64,000 bases of DNA from Owenia fusiformis (GCA_903813345.2 CAIIXF020000005.1:41825394-41889393); one strand, 5' to 3'; counted from the stretch's first letter, positions 23,584 through 37,320 are shown. The notes: generated by a model not told the origin, from the letters alone. Numbers and translations: made by a program.

Positions 23584-23933
23584 CTTATAAGACTTTTTTA
23601 CACTAAACGAAATTAATCAACGTATAAATCCCGGGACGAGAGATGTTCATTATACTGTACTAGGTTAGACTAATAGTTGGCTTTCCATGGACGTCTATCT
23701 CTTTTTAATCACATTAACCCTTCAGATGACCTAAACTTTGACTTTTAATCACCATTATTGCCACAAATCAACTTTTTCAAATGGTATTGATCATCAATGC
23801 AACATTTAGTAATAACACGGACCTGAAGATCTTAAAGTCCGTGGTAATAATCACTAATGATTTTGCAAAAATCCATAGTCCATTTGGTTTTCATGTGGAA
23901 GTTTGATGGTATTTAGGAAGTGGGCTTAATTAT

Positions 23934-24682
23934 CCCAACGAAAGAAGTTCAGTAGGGATATAGTGAAGCCCTCCGTCTGTCTGTCTGTCCATCCGTCCGT
24001 CCATCCGTCAGTCAGTCAGTCCGTCCGTCTGTCCGGAAGATAACTCAAATATTAGTCGACGGATTTTCTTCATATTTGGTGGAAAGATGAATATTGATGA
24101 ATGGTTTTACGCAAAAAAAAATTTTTCAAGATGGCCGCCGCTTTAAAAATGACGGGACTTTTTCGCAAAAATCATAAATTTTTCATTCTAAACCAAAGTA
24201 ATTAATATTATTGTTTGAAATTTTGGTAGTATATTCGCAACATCTATCTATTTCACATATATTCCGTGTTTTTCATCCTGACCCCCAGGGGCCGTGTATG
24301 GGGGGTCAGGAAAACAGAAACTTTCGCTAATTTTTAGATCTTTCTGAAGTATAGCTTTATTATACTCAAATGAAAGGCAATTAAGAGTAGATTGCAAATA
24401 TTGTATCTTTTTTCTGATTCGAGCCTCGTAAAATTCAAAATGGCCGTCTAATGTACGATTTCGCAATAATTTTTCGATCCCTTCAAAGTATGGCTATATT
24501 ATACTCAAATTGAAGGAGTTTTGGAGTAGATCACAATTATGGTATTATTTTTCAGATTTGTACCTCAGAAAATTCAAAATGGCTGCTTTGCAGGAATTCG
24601 CAATTCTAAATTTTTCAATTTTAACCATAGTAATGCGTATAATTGATTGGAATTCGGTAATTGATATTTTGTTCGTTGGGAT
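23934..24682. repeat. Dispersed element ending in TCCCAACGAA, with simple repeat
   Basis: The ends TCCCAACGAA and TTCGTTGGGA are complementary. Inside is a CCGT/CTGT simple repeat (about 23967-24035), then GGAAGATAACTCAAATATTA and repeated phrases such as AAGATGGCCG and AAAATTCAAAATGGC. A similar end with simple repeat occurs at about 14525-14575 and related sequence at about 37575-37680, so this is a family. Confidence 0.6.
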
Positions 24683-24689
24683 TTGCTAC

Positions 24690-27240
24690 TCCGCGGAGTT
24701 GCCATTATCTAGTTGTATATATGAAATTGTCTTCTAACAAAGAAATATACAATTTTGACATATTATTCAGTCATATGAGCTTGCATATGAGGCCTATCAA
24801 AGATTTGAAGACAAAATATTCTTTCCTTAATGTACATGTAAATGTATTTCTGTATTTCTTACATATATTGTCAGTAACATAACTGTTTTATACAAAGTTT
24901 CTACAACTAGAAAAAAAGCGACTCCCGGACTCAATTGATATGACAACATATTAGAATATTAGAGTAGAGGTCCTCTGCCTATAAAAATAAATTGACTCCA
25001 TATGTACCAGTCTGCTCCACCAGCATTCAATAATGCACTTTTTCTCACTACATGTAGAACATTAAAAATGCTTCACTAATCACTATTGTTTTCAATGTTC
25101 TAATTTGCATGCATGCTTACATACGCAGAGGAGTATATACTTATAAGGTCACTGTATTACTTAAGTGCAATATGAATAAAGGTGTACATATGAATCTCTT
25201 CAAAAAGGTTCTAATTAAAGTAGTTTTACCTCACACCATTTTTATGTTTGAATAGTGAATACAAATGTTTAACATAAAAAGTTCCATATATTTCATATTT
25301 TGGCATAGTAATTAAACATTTCAAAATTATAAAATGGTGAGAATGCATGAACTAGGCTGTAGGTTTATGCTCTGAGGTTTAAAAGGAGTTAATATAACTT
25401 TTACTCCAAAAAAGCATGCCTGCATATTGAAGCATACTCTTTAGAATTAGAAGGAGGAGTGTAACAACATTTTTTTATTCAAAAATCATACCAACGTTTT
25501 CCTTACAATCCTAATTATATTTTCAGAAAAAAACAATGAAAATATCTTTTGAAATATAGAAGTTTGAGAAGATTTAAAATGCAGAAATGTCCAAATTTCA
25601 CAAGAATTCTAAAAATTGAAGGATTCTCCTGAAATAGTCAGAACTATAGGATCTTTTGGAAAATGGGCAAGACATGAAATAATGAGAGCAAAGATTATTG
25701 TGAAATAGTAACACATTTTTCAAACCTCCATTCTTTAAACTATCTTAATAAAATTTGATATTTGAACAAACTACATACATGTACATGTATTTGAATATGA
25801 AGACACTGATACAGTGTTTTAAATCTAGTTATATTCTGGCTATTTTTGCCAAATATTTAAAGCAGATGCAAAATCTCTAGTATATTTTTCAATTAAGCTG
25901 CTAGCACAACCACTAATCACCAGTGTTTAATAAAATACTTTATACAAAATATAGCACCATCTAGTTTTACACAGACATTATGATGCATTATTGCACATCA
26001 AATACAAAATATTAATATATTTCAAATCCAAGTACAATAATATGAAAAAGTTACATCCAATTACAGCAATATTCAAACTCGACTAAAAAAATGAAAAGCA
26101 TTACTGGATTACAAATAAGTGTCATATTATGGTTATTTATAGTCTGTGTGGGAAACATGCTGGAAACATTTTAGGGGCAGAGGTCAAAATAGTAATTCCC
26201 CCTACTGCCCTTAATACTAAATAATTAAGCAAAAATGACACATATTTTATCAATTAATCTTAATTGATCAGCATGTATACAGTTCAAGATATTCTTTGGA
26301 ATTAACAATTAATATTTTGAAAATCATTACTGGCATGCAAATGCAGACAAATCAAACATTGCCTACCAATTTGGGAATAAAATTGGCAGGGAATTTAAAA
26401 ATGCATTGATCAAAAAAATAATTTTTCTATTTTTTCAAAATGTTCATACTTTTTTTTTTCTGATATGCTATCATTTGTACTATTTACTAAAAGGCAGATT
26501 CATTTATCAAGAACATCTAGAACTGTGATACAATCTATATTTGCACAGATCAAGTGAGAGACCAAAGTGCAGATTGATGCATTCAAATTTGATTCTTCAA
26601 AATTGCATTCATTCTCCCTATTTCTAGCATTACATGGTTTTAGTTTTCTACAAAGGATTAATATGACAGAATAAGTGTCGTATCCTATTTAGTCTTATAT
26701 GTAGTGGCTATTGTAGCCATCCTCCTGTCCTATTTCCACAACTGTACCTCTATCAGGGCCGTTCCACTATATGATAGCACTATGTCCATTCTGCTTCTCT
26801 ATCCACCTTCATTTTTGAGGATATTGAAGTTCACTTATCATACTTGTAGATACTTTTACTGACCCTTTACTTATAGTTTAATATTCACTTAAAATAATAT
26901 GGGCTTCTTCCCATCAGACTAATCATGGGTGTTATAATGGAATTGTTTCTTTTGTAGAGTGAACCTGGAGTAAACAGAAAGGAAAACATATATAACTGTA
27001 AATAAAATATATAAATGTAAATTAAATACGAAGGGCAACATCATTTTTATTAATTTTAAAAAGGCTGGTTTGTTTATACTTATTGAGAAATGAAAAACAA
27101 AAAGTGGCCAGACTTGAAATTTTCATGTTTCATGGTTCAAATGTGTAACCACCAAATCCATACAGATTTTGGATGTAGCAAATAGTATCATTAACAAGGC
27201 ACAGACGTGAACAATATCGTACCTAAAACACAGCATTGTG
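24690..27240. other. AT-rich intergenic stretch
   Basis: About 2.5 kb between the 5' side of B4GALT7 and the 3' side of the SWIB gene. No supported exon, RNA gene or clear repeat. The 3' UTR of the SWIB gene may extend into its right part. Confidence 0.35.
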
Positions 27241-27261
27241 GTCTTGTTGACCAAGAAAGCA

Positions 27262-27765
27262 AGATGGCCGCAGAAAAGTTAATCAGCTCTAGAACTTATC
27301 ACTGTGTAACATATGTAAAAATTTGAACGGTTTGGCTGGAAACCTGTAGACAAGCCTCGATAGACAAGATTTTAGGACAGAAAATCTAAAATGGCAGCCT
27401 TAACATTTACCCAGAATGCCCAAAAACTAATCAGTTCTTGACGTTGATATGTAGAAACATCCCTGAAAATTTCAGATGAATCCCTCAAAAGGTTTGGCTG
27501 GAAACCTGTTGACAAGTCTTGAAAGTAAAGATTTTAGGACGGAAAATCCAAAATGGCCACCTTAAAATTTACCCAGAATGCCCAAAAACTAATCAGTTCT
27601 TGACGTTGATATGTAGAAACATCCCTGAAAATTTCAGATGAATCCCTCAAATGGTTTGGCTGAAAACCTGTAGACAAGTCTTGAAAGTGAAGATTTTAGG
27701 ATGGAAAATCCAAAATGGCCACCTTAAAATTTACCCAGAATGCCCAAAAACTAATATGATTTTTT
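27262..27765. repeat. Tandem repeat, about 164-bp unit, three copies
   Basis: Units contain CAAAATGGCCACCTTAAAAT, ACCCAGAATGCCCAAAAACT and GGTTTGGCTGGAAACCTG. A related diverged copy lies at about 28510-28830 inside an intron of the SWIB gene, so the family is both tandem and dispersed. Confidence 0.85.
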
Positions 27766-28065
27766 GGTCACTGGGGCCATCTTTTATGAGCTTTGAATAG
27801 CTTTTTGGCCTACTGTAGTTTTACTTTATAGTTTTAATTTTACTTCTTTCTTTGAACATACTTTTCAAACGTAAATGTAATCGTTATAAGCCATCTTAAG
27901 TATTGCCCCTGCTGTACATAAAATGTCCGAAATTCTGTTGAAAAAAAATTTACGATGGTTTAATCCCCTTTCTAACATACAACAAAACAAATGTTGATTT
28001 GACTTTCACATTTTCAAAAAAGTTTGAGATTTACCAAGTCATTCCATATCTTGGGCATACTGACT

Positions 28066-31000
28066 TTATCTGTCATCGTCTTCCATGCTGCCCGTCTGGT
28101 GAATATGATGTGTAAGATACTTCATCATACCAAATATCCTCACTCGCTTTTTCTCTGCAAAAATATTTGATTGAATTTATAATGTGATCTATCTACTATT
28201 GTGATTTCTTTTAATCTTAAGTTAATGACAAAATATAAGTTCACTGCTCAGCTCAAAATACACAAAAATCAACATATAAAAATAATGTATAAATCAATGG
28301 CAATATAATAAGAATTTTCAATGTTGCAAATTGGATCATCATTTTCAATAGGGCCTATACACCAAGAAATATTACTCACTAAATATTTTAAACAGTTGTT
28401 CGTCACACACCATAAACTGCTTATTTTTGGGGTCCTGAAAAATATGTATATATCATTACTTTAACAAGACTGAGTGAACAATATCGCACCCTTGAATAGA
28501 ATATACAGAATTGTCGGAATGGAAAGTCCAAAATGGCCACTTTAATATTTATCCAGAATGCCCCAATCAATTGTAGAAAAATCCCTAAAACTTACAGATG
28601 AATCCATGAAACTGTTTGGCTGGAAACCTGTAGACAACATTTTAGGACAGGAAATCAAAAACCTTTACCGAGACATTTAAGATTTACCCAGAATGCCCAA
28701 AAACTAACCAGTTCTAAATTTTCATACATAGACACATCAATGAACGTTTCAGTTGAATCCCTGAAAGTTTTGCTGGATACATGTAGACAAGCCTCGCCAG
28801 ACAAGATTTTAGTATGGAAAATCTGATCATATAGCACCCGAAGGGTGCAATAAAAATCAGGAATAAAGCTAGAAAACAGGAAATGATGAATTAATTGGTT
28901 AATTTGCTTAAAATTAAGTGGCATGACAAGTGCAATAAATAGGAGCATTCAACTTTATAATGTTTAAAAGGAAATTTATTTATTTACAAAGTGATTGATC
29001 ATTCAAACTGTATTATATGTAGGTTATTTCAAATCAGATTTGGAATACAATATATTACATGTATATGTCTCTGATAATATAAATTGCTTTCTATCAATAT
29101 TTTCACTCAATTTTTTGTATGGTCCTCCTTGAAAAATACACATACTTACATAAATATCTCTTTCTTTCACTATCTCCCACATTCTTTTTACAACATCTGA
29201 CCTTGGCAACTGGAGACAAAAGAATACATAACAATATAAAAGGCACAAATAACTCTAATGCAAAAGCTACATCATTTTTGTTTTCTACTTGTTGATTATA
29301 TGTTTGAAATCAATGTGCAGTTTTTAAATGTACAGAATTTTATACTTCTTTAAGAAGATTCAGAAGGTCACCATCACTATGATCTAAACCTTGTAATTAC
29401 AACATTTCAATATCAAAGACACAAAAATCCTAATGCAAAAGTAGCATCATATTTGTTTTCATTTGTTGAACCCAAACATGTGATTCTAACTGATTTATTT
29501 AAATCCTTGCTGAGCTCGGCATGGCTAAGTCTGTTATTAAGATGGTTCACTTACACTATCTGTACCCATGACTTCTGCAAGCTCATCAGACAGTTGGCAA
29601 GGTTTGCTGTACCCAGATGAGCCTAAATCAAATGTAGGTACCTTCATTAGGCATTTGGTGCATTGCTAAGGGAAATATAAATTTCAATAGTTGATCTATT
29701 ATTATAACAAAAAAATTCAAATACATTGTCAAATTGTATTTATAATGGATGCGAAGGAAGTATTAAATAATTGCCTCATGTATTTCATGGATAGAATTAC
29801 TAAAATTGTGAGTTGACCAAAAAAACCACGGAAGACACCATTAAGTTGGCTCATGTGGTAATTTCTTCAAAATGAGGCAAAAAGATTCAAAATGAGGCAA
29901 AAAGAGGTGCAAGGACCATGGTGGAAATTATCAGCATGTAACCCATAAATAGATAAAAGATTTGGTCAACACAAATGGCAGTTTTCATATGTCTAAAAAT
30001 AATTATAAATTGACAGATGGACGCACTGACAGACAAATACATTTAAAGTCAAATCAATAGGACAAGTAATTTACATACCTGCTCTTTTCTTTCTTTCCTT
30101 CTTTGGTTGGACCTGCAGGTAAGAATATTTAGTACAATATCAAACCAATATTAAAGACTGATTAAAGGCTCTCTTTGTCTAACTTGATGATTTTATTTTA
30201 TTTTTGTGTAGCTTTGAACGATTCTTCTTTGAAATATTGTTTATATGAAATTCTTAATTTGTGGTATTATGTACCAACTGACCAGCCTCATAAACAAAAA
30301 AACCTATTCAATATGCTAAAGTTCTATACATACATTGCGAAGGAACATATTTTCAGTGGTTTATCAAAATCTTGAATTATTCCAACAGTGAAAACATACA
30401 TTAGGAATCAATGGTATATCACACTATAAAATGTACCATCTTTTCCTGTTTTGGCTGTAGAGGGGGGGGGGGACGGAACTTATTTGACACCCTGTAGTAT
30501 AATGAGAACAATCCAGATTAATGATTCAATAAGTGGTTTGAGAACTTACCCCCTTTGGAGGCCTCCTGCCTGCTCTACGTGGCCGGCCACCCTCCTCTTC
30601 TTGAAGCCTTTGTGCTAGTGCCTCATCACCCTGGAAATATACATATATATTGGAAATATACATAATAATATTATGTAATGAGTTTGCTATGTATCTTGAT
30701 CTATTGTTATGATTAATCAACACTATTAACTTAATGTTAAGCACTGCTATAATGATTCTTAAAATGTATGAATGTGTCGGAGCAAAATGACAACCAAGCA
30801 TGGATGAAGCCAAAATAAGTATTCAGGGGAGTCTGAAGGTATTTGGAGCGATATGACGCAACCATCATGGTACACTTGCAAGTACCAGGCCAGGGCTCTC
30901 GCCAGGCTTTTAGACTGTGGCGCAGCACCACACTCTATTTAGCTCCCTCCACACTCTATTGGCAAATCATGACTGTTTCCACAGTCTAAACTTGACTGAA

Positions 31001-32818
31001 TATACAATAATAGCATGTAAAAAGGATAAAATATAACATAAATAGGATTTATCACGATTGAACGGTTATTCTGAAGATGTTAGCACCACACCCTAAATAT
31101 TTCCTGGTGAGAGCCCTTCAGGCACTATGCCCATGCAATATAACTTACCCAGCATGTCCAAAACGTAACAATATAAGGTTGAACGGATAAGTCGGGACCT
31201 GCTGCCCACACGGACACATTATAGTCATAAACACTCATCAGCAGAGACAACAACATATAACATTTTTTCAAAGTGTAATAGAATGAATAGTGAAGAATCT
31301 CCCTGAATACTTGTAACATACCTCCATCTGTTGTGCAGCCTCTGGTTCACTATCTGAACTGTCCCTTGCAACCTCTGCACTTAGTGCCTTTTTATTCTTT
31401 AAAGTTCTGGGTTCAGGTGATTTAGCTGGCACTTTAGTGGTTGGGGCTGGCTTCTTTTTCTTTGGTGGCGGAGCTTCAAATTCCTAACAATACAAAAACT
31501 TTAGTGAGAATAATACAAAATCGGTATTGATTACAAGATACAAAACTGAAACCTTTAATAAGTGAAACACATTTGGTTTAAAAAAATGTACCTGGAAAAC
31601 GTTCATGGCACCAACCCACCCACCTGCCAGCAAGAGTGGTAAAATACTCACAAAATTAAAAATGAATATCAAACTTTTTCTCTTAGGAGGAAATCCTATA
31701 ATGATAGCCTTTCATGCAGACAACAGGATTAATTAGTTTCACAATTATTTTACTTCAAGTAGCCATATTGGTGTAAATGATGATATTGTGAGAAAAAAAA
31801 CTTCTAACCTCTTCCTCTGACTCAGATTCTGACTCCCCTCCATTTTCTTGCTCCTGTTTCTCTTGCTCTTGTTTCCTTGTGATACACTTCATAACAATGC
31901 CATCTATCTCTTTCTTCCTGTAAAATACATGTACATTGTACATGTACTTGAACTATATCCAACTACACAACAAAGCGAAAGGCTTTTACTGTGAGCAAAT
32001 ATTATTGAGGATTCTTTCCTGTCTTTAACGAAAAATAAGTTGGCCCCCTTGATTACGGGCCTGCAATGATTGGGAGTTCAATTGATAATAAAAAAATTCC
32101 TAGAATACTCAGGAATTTATTGAGAGGAATGTTATTTTTGTCAGTTATACCTGCCAAATTCTCCCATACTATAATCGCATAGACAATGCAGGCCTGTAAC
32201 CATGGGACTCGGGTACCCCACCTCCCAAACCATGGGCTTTCAATTAGAGTTGAAAGCCCATGCCCAAAACAATGTAGTCAATTGTGAACCCCCTGGATTT
32301 TTGGGAAAATGAACCACCCTTGGCAAAAGCTGGATAATAGTCATGGTACAGGATAAACAGTCAGTGTTATGTAAATATGGGTTTTCTGACCAAGTTTTAT
32401 TTCGAGCCGAAACGCGCCACCTATAGGCCTAGTGTACGATGCTTATCGATAGCATTTGGTTTTCAATAGACTAAGTTACCAGATGAAGAAACCCAGGTCG
32501 GCAACCAAGACGTAGCATTTACAGCCCTAGATGAAAAGTGATCATCTTCTAGGTTTCAATTCTTACCGACTGGTGAAGTCTTCTTTGTACTTTGCTTCCA
32601 ACATTTTTCTCACTTTTTTGGAAGTGAGGGATGACCAATCTGCATCCTCCAATATCTCTGAAAGTATAGTGACGAAACTCATCAAACTACTACAAGTGAT
32701 GCATTGAAACATAGAAAAACTATATACAAGCATTAAACTATTTTAAAATAGAAGTTTCTGAGATAAAATGAGAATAGTTACCATCCACATTTTTTTCGAA
32801 TTCTTCTTTGGACACCAT
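28066..32818 (-). CDS. DEK_C and SWIB domain protein (261 aa, 10 exons)
   Basis: Exons, high to low: 32818-32782, 32657-32567, 31917-31809, 31483-31322, 30630-30550, 30112-30079, 29622-29555, 29209-29150, 28434-28380, 28154-28066; 786 nt, all GT-AG. Residues 3-57 (MVSKEEFEKN..., then DADWSSLTSKKVRKMLE) are a DEK C-terminal-type domain. Next come an acidic run (ESESESEEE) and a basic, proline-rich linker with nuclear-localisation-like KKKK. Residues 178-250 are a SWIB/MDM2 domain (SKPCQLSDELAEVMGTDSLP, DVVKRMWEIVKE, DPKNKQFMVCDE). This order is that of yeast UAF30/spp27-type proteins, which act in transcription of ribosomal DNA or in chromatin. A nuclear, chromatin-linked role is inferred from the family. 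I give no symbol because animal naming is uncertain. Confidence 0.93.
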
Positions 32819-32822
32819 GATT

Positions 32823-32830
32823 ACTTCCGG
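32823..32830 (-). promoter_or_regulatory. ETS-type site at the SWIB gene start
   Basis: CCGGAAGT on the - strand, five bases upstream of the start codon (32816-32818). B4GALT7 carries the same motif at its probable start. It implies a short 5' UTR and a TATA-less housekeeping promoter. Confidence 0.4.
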
Positions 32831-32839
32831 AGACCCCTT

Positions 32840-33310
32840 CATGAATGCCAAAAATCACCAGTTTTTTCAAACCATCATTCATTGTAGTGTCTTGGTATGT
32901 TCAAATCTAACACTGCAACGGAAGTTTGCCTTCTTATTTTGCAATAGTGATATTTGAAAATCAAAAACATGTATCCTGAACTATTGTAGTAAGTTAGTTG
33001 TTCAGTTGTAATGTTTGAACGTAGGCTAAGGTCGATTGAAATAATGTTTATATAAAGATGGCATGGTAATCGATCTGTGGAGAAAAAGATAAAATTGGAT
33101 TCTGTTGGTGCTGCCATCTTTATATCGGCCCAGAACCTATGATTTTGCACAATCTACGAAAGGGCCCCAGAACTAATTATATCTCAGCCTGTATCTTAAG
33201 GACATTTTAATCTCATGATATATATATATATACATGTAGTCTTTCAGTTTTACACAAAAAGTGCGTATATAGCTAGATTTTACACGACCCTCGACCCTGT
33301 AACGACCCTC
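32840..33310. other. Region upstream of the SWIB gene
   Basis: Probable promoter-side spacer. AAGATGGCAGCA (- strand, about 33106-33117) resembles a YY1 site. No gene seen. Confidence 0.3.
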
Positions 33311-33320
33311 GACAGCAAGT

Positions 33321-33392
33321 GCCTTCATGGCTCAGCTGTAGCATCAGACTCTGGAGCGGAAGGTCGTGGGTTCGATCCCCCTACCAGAGGCA
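33321..33392 (+). repeat. tRNA-derived SINE head
   Basis: A 72-nt tRNA-like stretch with a good pol III box A (TGGCTCAGCTG) and box B (GGTTCGATCCC). The outer ends pair for only about five bases (GCCTT with GAGGC) and the D arm and anticodon stem do not fold well. I therefore read it as the 5' head of a tRNA-derived SINE; the following 90 bp may be its body. Confidence 0.6.
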
Positions 33393-33889
33393 TTGTTTGA
33401 TAGCCTATCGTTAGTTAGGCATTCCCATGGGGGCACGGCACGGGTCCATACACATATATAAAAGGAGAAAATTCATTGACCTACAATTTTGTACTTTTAA
33501 AAAGTAGGTCACTGTCACTGTTTATCGAATTCTACCACTTTAGATTCCACAAACGTAGTGGGGGTCGTAGGATGCGATGAGGTCACTTTTTTCAAGTTAT
33601 TTTTATTTTCTTAGAAACCTGAAAAACCATTTAGGAATTACAAGCAATTAGAAAGTCTGAATCTATGGGCATTAGTTTGGACTCAAGGGGCGATTGGCAC
33701 AAAAAGGGGTGCGGCCCTCATCCAACGCACATTTAAAACAATCATTTGGTTAATATTAGCGGGATTGATCATTGTGAAATATTAGTTCAAATATTCATGG
33801 GACGAAGCGTGTAAGCCTTTCCACATATCATATATCATGTTCGGCAATGATTGACCAAGGAATTGTTCTGAAATGTGAAAAGTTCATGC

Positions 33890-34680
33890 TCTGCTCTGTT
33901 CCATTACCATTACTGGGCATTGTCCCCGTACGGGAGTAGGAGGCCTCGGGGCCTTCACTTTTTCACTTCTACGATCACCGTAGAATTGAACACATGTAGC
34001 CAAATCGGTATAGAAAGGTTCCACAATGGTCGTACGTCGGGATATGGTCCATTTTATGGGTTAAACCACTCGCATTTGCTCTACGTAAACCGTACATCAA
34101 CCGTAGTCTCCTGAAATCGGTAAGTTCTACGACAAACATAGAAAATCTACGATCGTCTTAAGGTCTCCGTACGGCTTATCCAATTTTTTACAGGCCGTAG
34201 AGTCGCCGTACTGAAATAAGTTGTGACTCAGATATACATTTTTTTTCATTTTTAAGGTCACCGTAGCCAAACCGTGGAAATGTTCCACAGTGACCGTACG
34301 TCGGTTGACGGTGGTCTTGCGACTACCCTATGATTTATGGGTTTCAATTTACCTTTTCGAACCGCAATTACAATTGAGGCTACCGTAGGATGGCCTGGGG
34401 GCGATCTGCGGCCGCTTTGCGTCTGTCTTGGTAATTGTCAAAAACTACGACACTCGTCGTAGGAACGCCCAACAGTGAAAATGCGTTATGATTTAAAGGG
34501 TCGTACAGCAACCCTAATTTTTTATGTCCACAAATTCAACTATTCGCAGTACGATTATCGTAGCAAATGCGGCTTTCCGACCGTAGAATTTCCACAGCAA
34601 CAGTGGAATTGCTACTTGCCGTAGAAATTATAGACCATACCATGGCCGTAGCAAATAAAATGTGACTGAGGTTTAACAAT
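33890..34680. repeat. CCGTAG/CTACGG motif-rich segment, probable fold-back element
   Basis: About 800 bp where CCGTA, CGTAG and their complements recur many times in both orientations. Longer phrases also repeat, such as GTCGTACGTCGG with ACCGTACGTCGG and TTTATGGGTT with TATGATTTATGGGTTT. GC content is higher than around it. No coding potential; clear ends not found. Confidence 0.55.
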
Positions 34681-34929
34681 AAATCAATAAATAAGCATCC
34701 TAATTCAGATTATTGTATACGGTATACAGTATATGCGTTTATATTTTAACAATTATATCTTGTATATGTCAGCCGAGTACCAGAATAGAAAATCAAAAAG
34801 CAGCCGAAGGTTCAAAGACTGTCCTTGTGGAAAACCTATCACAGATACTATGCTAAAGCTTGGGCAAAATCACATTTTGTAGACAATATAATATTGAAAA
34901 CATATTTAGTGTAAAAATTAGAAAGAGAA

Positions 34930-35168
34930 TTTCATGGGAATTGCCATTTTCAAAAATTCATCAAATTTATCATCAATTTTCGACCTATTGTAATTGAGGA
35001 AAAAATTGAGAAAATTTGGAAGTATTGGAAATAAAGTCAAATTACGTTTCAATCAATAGTATAAGTATTTTCATCGCAGGTAAAGTAAATAAAAATTCAA
35101 AAGTAAAGAGGCTTTAACACGTAGTTCAATGGGGGAGCTAAGTTTGCCAAACTTGTGGAGGGGAGTGT
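34930..35168 (+). repeat. Dispersed repeat A, copy 1
   Basis: Matches 43125-43361 in the same orientation over about 235 bp, for example TTTTCAAAAATTCATCAAAT, AACACGTAGTTCAATGGGGG and GGAGCTAAG. Identity is roughly 85% by eye. Nature unknown. Confidence 0.85.
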
Positions 35169-37190
35169 ATGTTCTGGTACATAATGTATAGTAGATATAT
35201 TCTCTGCTTTTCTGAATTTTTCCTCATCATAATATCCTTCTTCATTCAAGTCATTCGCATTTCAGATTGGGACATCAGGCACTGAGCGTAGGACTTATAC
35301 ACCAGATTCAAAACATTTAAGTTTTCCAAAAGACGAGTACTACGACAAATTGCCACGATCTGAATGCACCAAAAGTAAGATGAAAAGATGTTCATTTTCA
35401 TTGAAATTATCAAGGATCGCACTTGGGTCAGGAACATAACCAAGTTTATCAGAGAATAAATTTGTTTTTGAGATGTCAGCACATTGCTTTTGCAACCATG
35501 ATACTGATATCCATGTAATAATGCACAAGATAAGCTTTCAAATGATACCATTTGTGCAAAGGTATGTAGCTTAGGATAGGTAGGGCCGACAAAATAATGA
35601 TGTTCCTGAGGGTGAGACTATTGAGTTCACAGTCTATTTCCGTTAATCCATGCATCAACAGAACCTTAGTTTAATCTTTAGATTTAGATTTTTCAGAATG
35701 GAGTAACTATTTCTGTGGAAGTTGTAGGTTGGATAGAAATGGTGGAAATAAGCTAAATGCAAGGTGATGGTGTGACAAAGTTTGATTTTTCGTTCATAGA
35801 TTTTTGAAACTTAGGTCATGATAATCTCGAATACTCTACATGTTGCTTACAAATACAGAAATCTTATGATAAATACTTCCGTTGTGCTGATATCATCATA
35901 ACAGCAGAATGTTTTGGGAACTGGTAGCTTTGTTTACTGTAGACATTGAAGGTGCATCATTTCTTGGCATGTGGATATAAACAACTTTCGAATAAGACAT
36001 CATAATGTAAAACAAGAAGAAATTGTTCACTTCCATTTAATTTTTGTAAAATTAACTGAGGCTTCTAAGATGGAAAATGTTATTAATTTAGTAATTTATC
36101 AATATTACCTTGAACTCAATGACACAATCTTAAACTTCTATGAATGTTGCAGAGTGCCAAAGTTAAACTTAGATAAAGATATCTTGCATTCAATTGAACA
36201 TGTTTTATAGTAAGGACTGGTGGTAGATTTGACAGGTAAATCACATAGCCAATGGCACAGTGGCAAGAAGTGGTTCCAAGAAAGGGGGAAGTCTAGTCTA
36301 TTGAGTGACAGTATAACTTTGAATGGAGCCAAGAAGCTATCATATTCAATTAATGATGTTTTGTCTAGCTTCCATAGATTCATAAACATATTGGTATATG
36401 ATGTCATTTTTGTAAAACAATACCAGTATTTTGTAGGTGAAATATACATTTTGATATATGAAAAACATTGTAATGTAATTGTATAAGGAATTTGCTAACT
36501 TTTATTGTTTAAAATATTATAAAACATGTATTTTGAAGAGATAATGACTTAATGGTTTAAATGAGTAAGGTAAAAAGTTCATGAGAATTGTCTGAACCGA
36601 GGTTCTGGGATTCAGTTATTAATCATACCTGTCTCAAAAGTTTCAACAAAAACTGAAATAAATGGGAACTTTTCAACTTTTTAGAAAATAATGTGGGCAG
36701 AAATCTGGCATGTTGATAATTAATCTTCATATAATTTTTCACACTTCTTTCCTGCCAATTTTTGTTAATGGGTTTTTAGGGGATTTCATTGGATAAGACC
36801 CCTTATTTTGGCGGGGCCCACATAAAAAAATTGGGTATAAAAGCGGCAATTTTGTCTGAAATCCTCAGAACCTCGTTGCGTGAACTCGGGACAAACCAAA
36901 AACTGTAAGTAGCCGATTGAAATGATATTTTTGGACTTTAACTTTTCTTGAATAAATTAATATTTTAAACTATATTTGTTTTCATGTTTTTTAAAAGATA
37001 GAGACTCAACTTCGCCACAATGGGACTGTTCACAGGCACAGGGGGAAGGATACACATTTAAATGTGATGCTTGTGTCTCATTTATGGAGACATTCAAATG
37101 ATTTAACTGTGTGAACTGTATGTCCCACTATGGTTTAAAAATCGCGAGCAAGTTTCCTCTGAAATCGGGAGCATAGTCTTGTTTATTTGT
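35169..37190. other. Spacer without recognised genes
   Basis: About 2 kb AT-rich. Several short open frames overlap on both strands but none has a domain, good start context or splice support. Confidence 0.35.
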
Positions 37191-37225
37191 GTCATTCCAG
37201 AGGACGTAGATATTTCATTGCCTCG

Positions 37226-37320
37226 TTTGTTAGTCTGACCGTCCGTCCGTTCCTTCGTTCGTCCGACCGTTCGTTCGTTTGTGCGTGCGTGCGTTCGTTC
37301 GTTCATCCGACCGTTCAAAG
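37226..37320. repeat. CCGT/TTCG-type simple repeat
   Basis: Tetranucleotide-like tract (GTCCGTCCGT, TTCGTTCGTC, GTGCGTGCGT, TTCGTTCGTT). The short frames on both strands here are products of the repeat. Confidence 0.85.

Noticed and set aside
33321-33392. Functional tRNA gene
   Set aside because: Boxes A and B are good but the acceptor stem pairs for only about five bases and the anticodon arm does not fold well; a SINE head fits better.
35246-36486. Several overlapping frames of 60-103 codons
   Set aside because: No domain, no splice support, frames on both strands; consistent with AT-rich chance frames.
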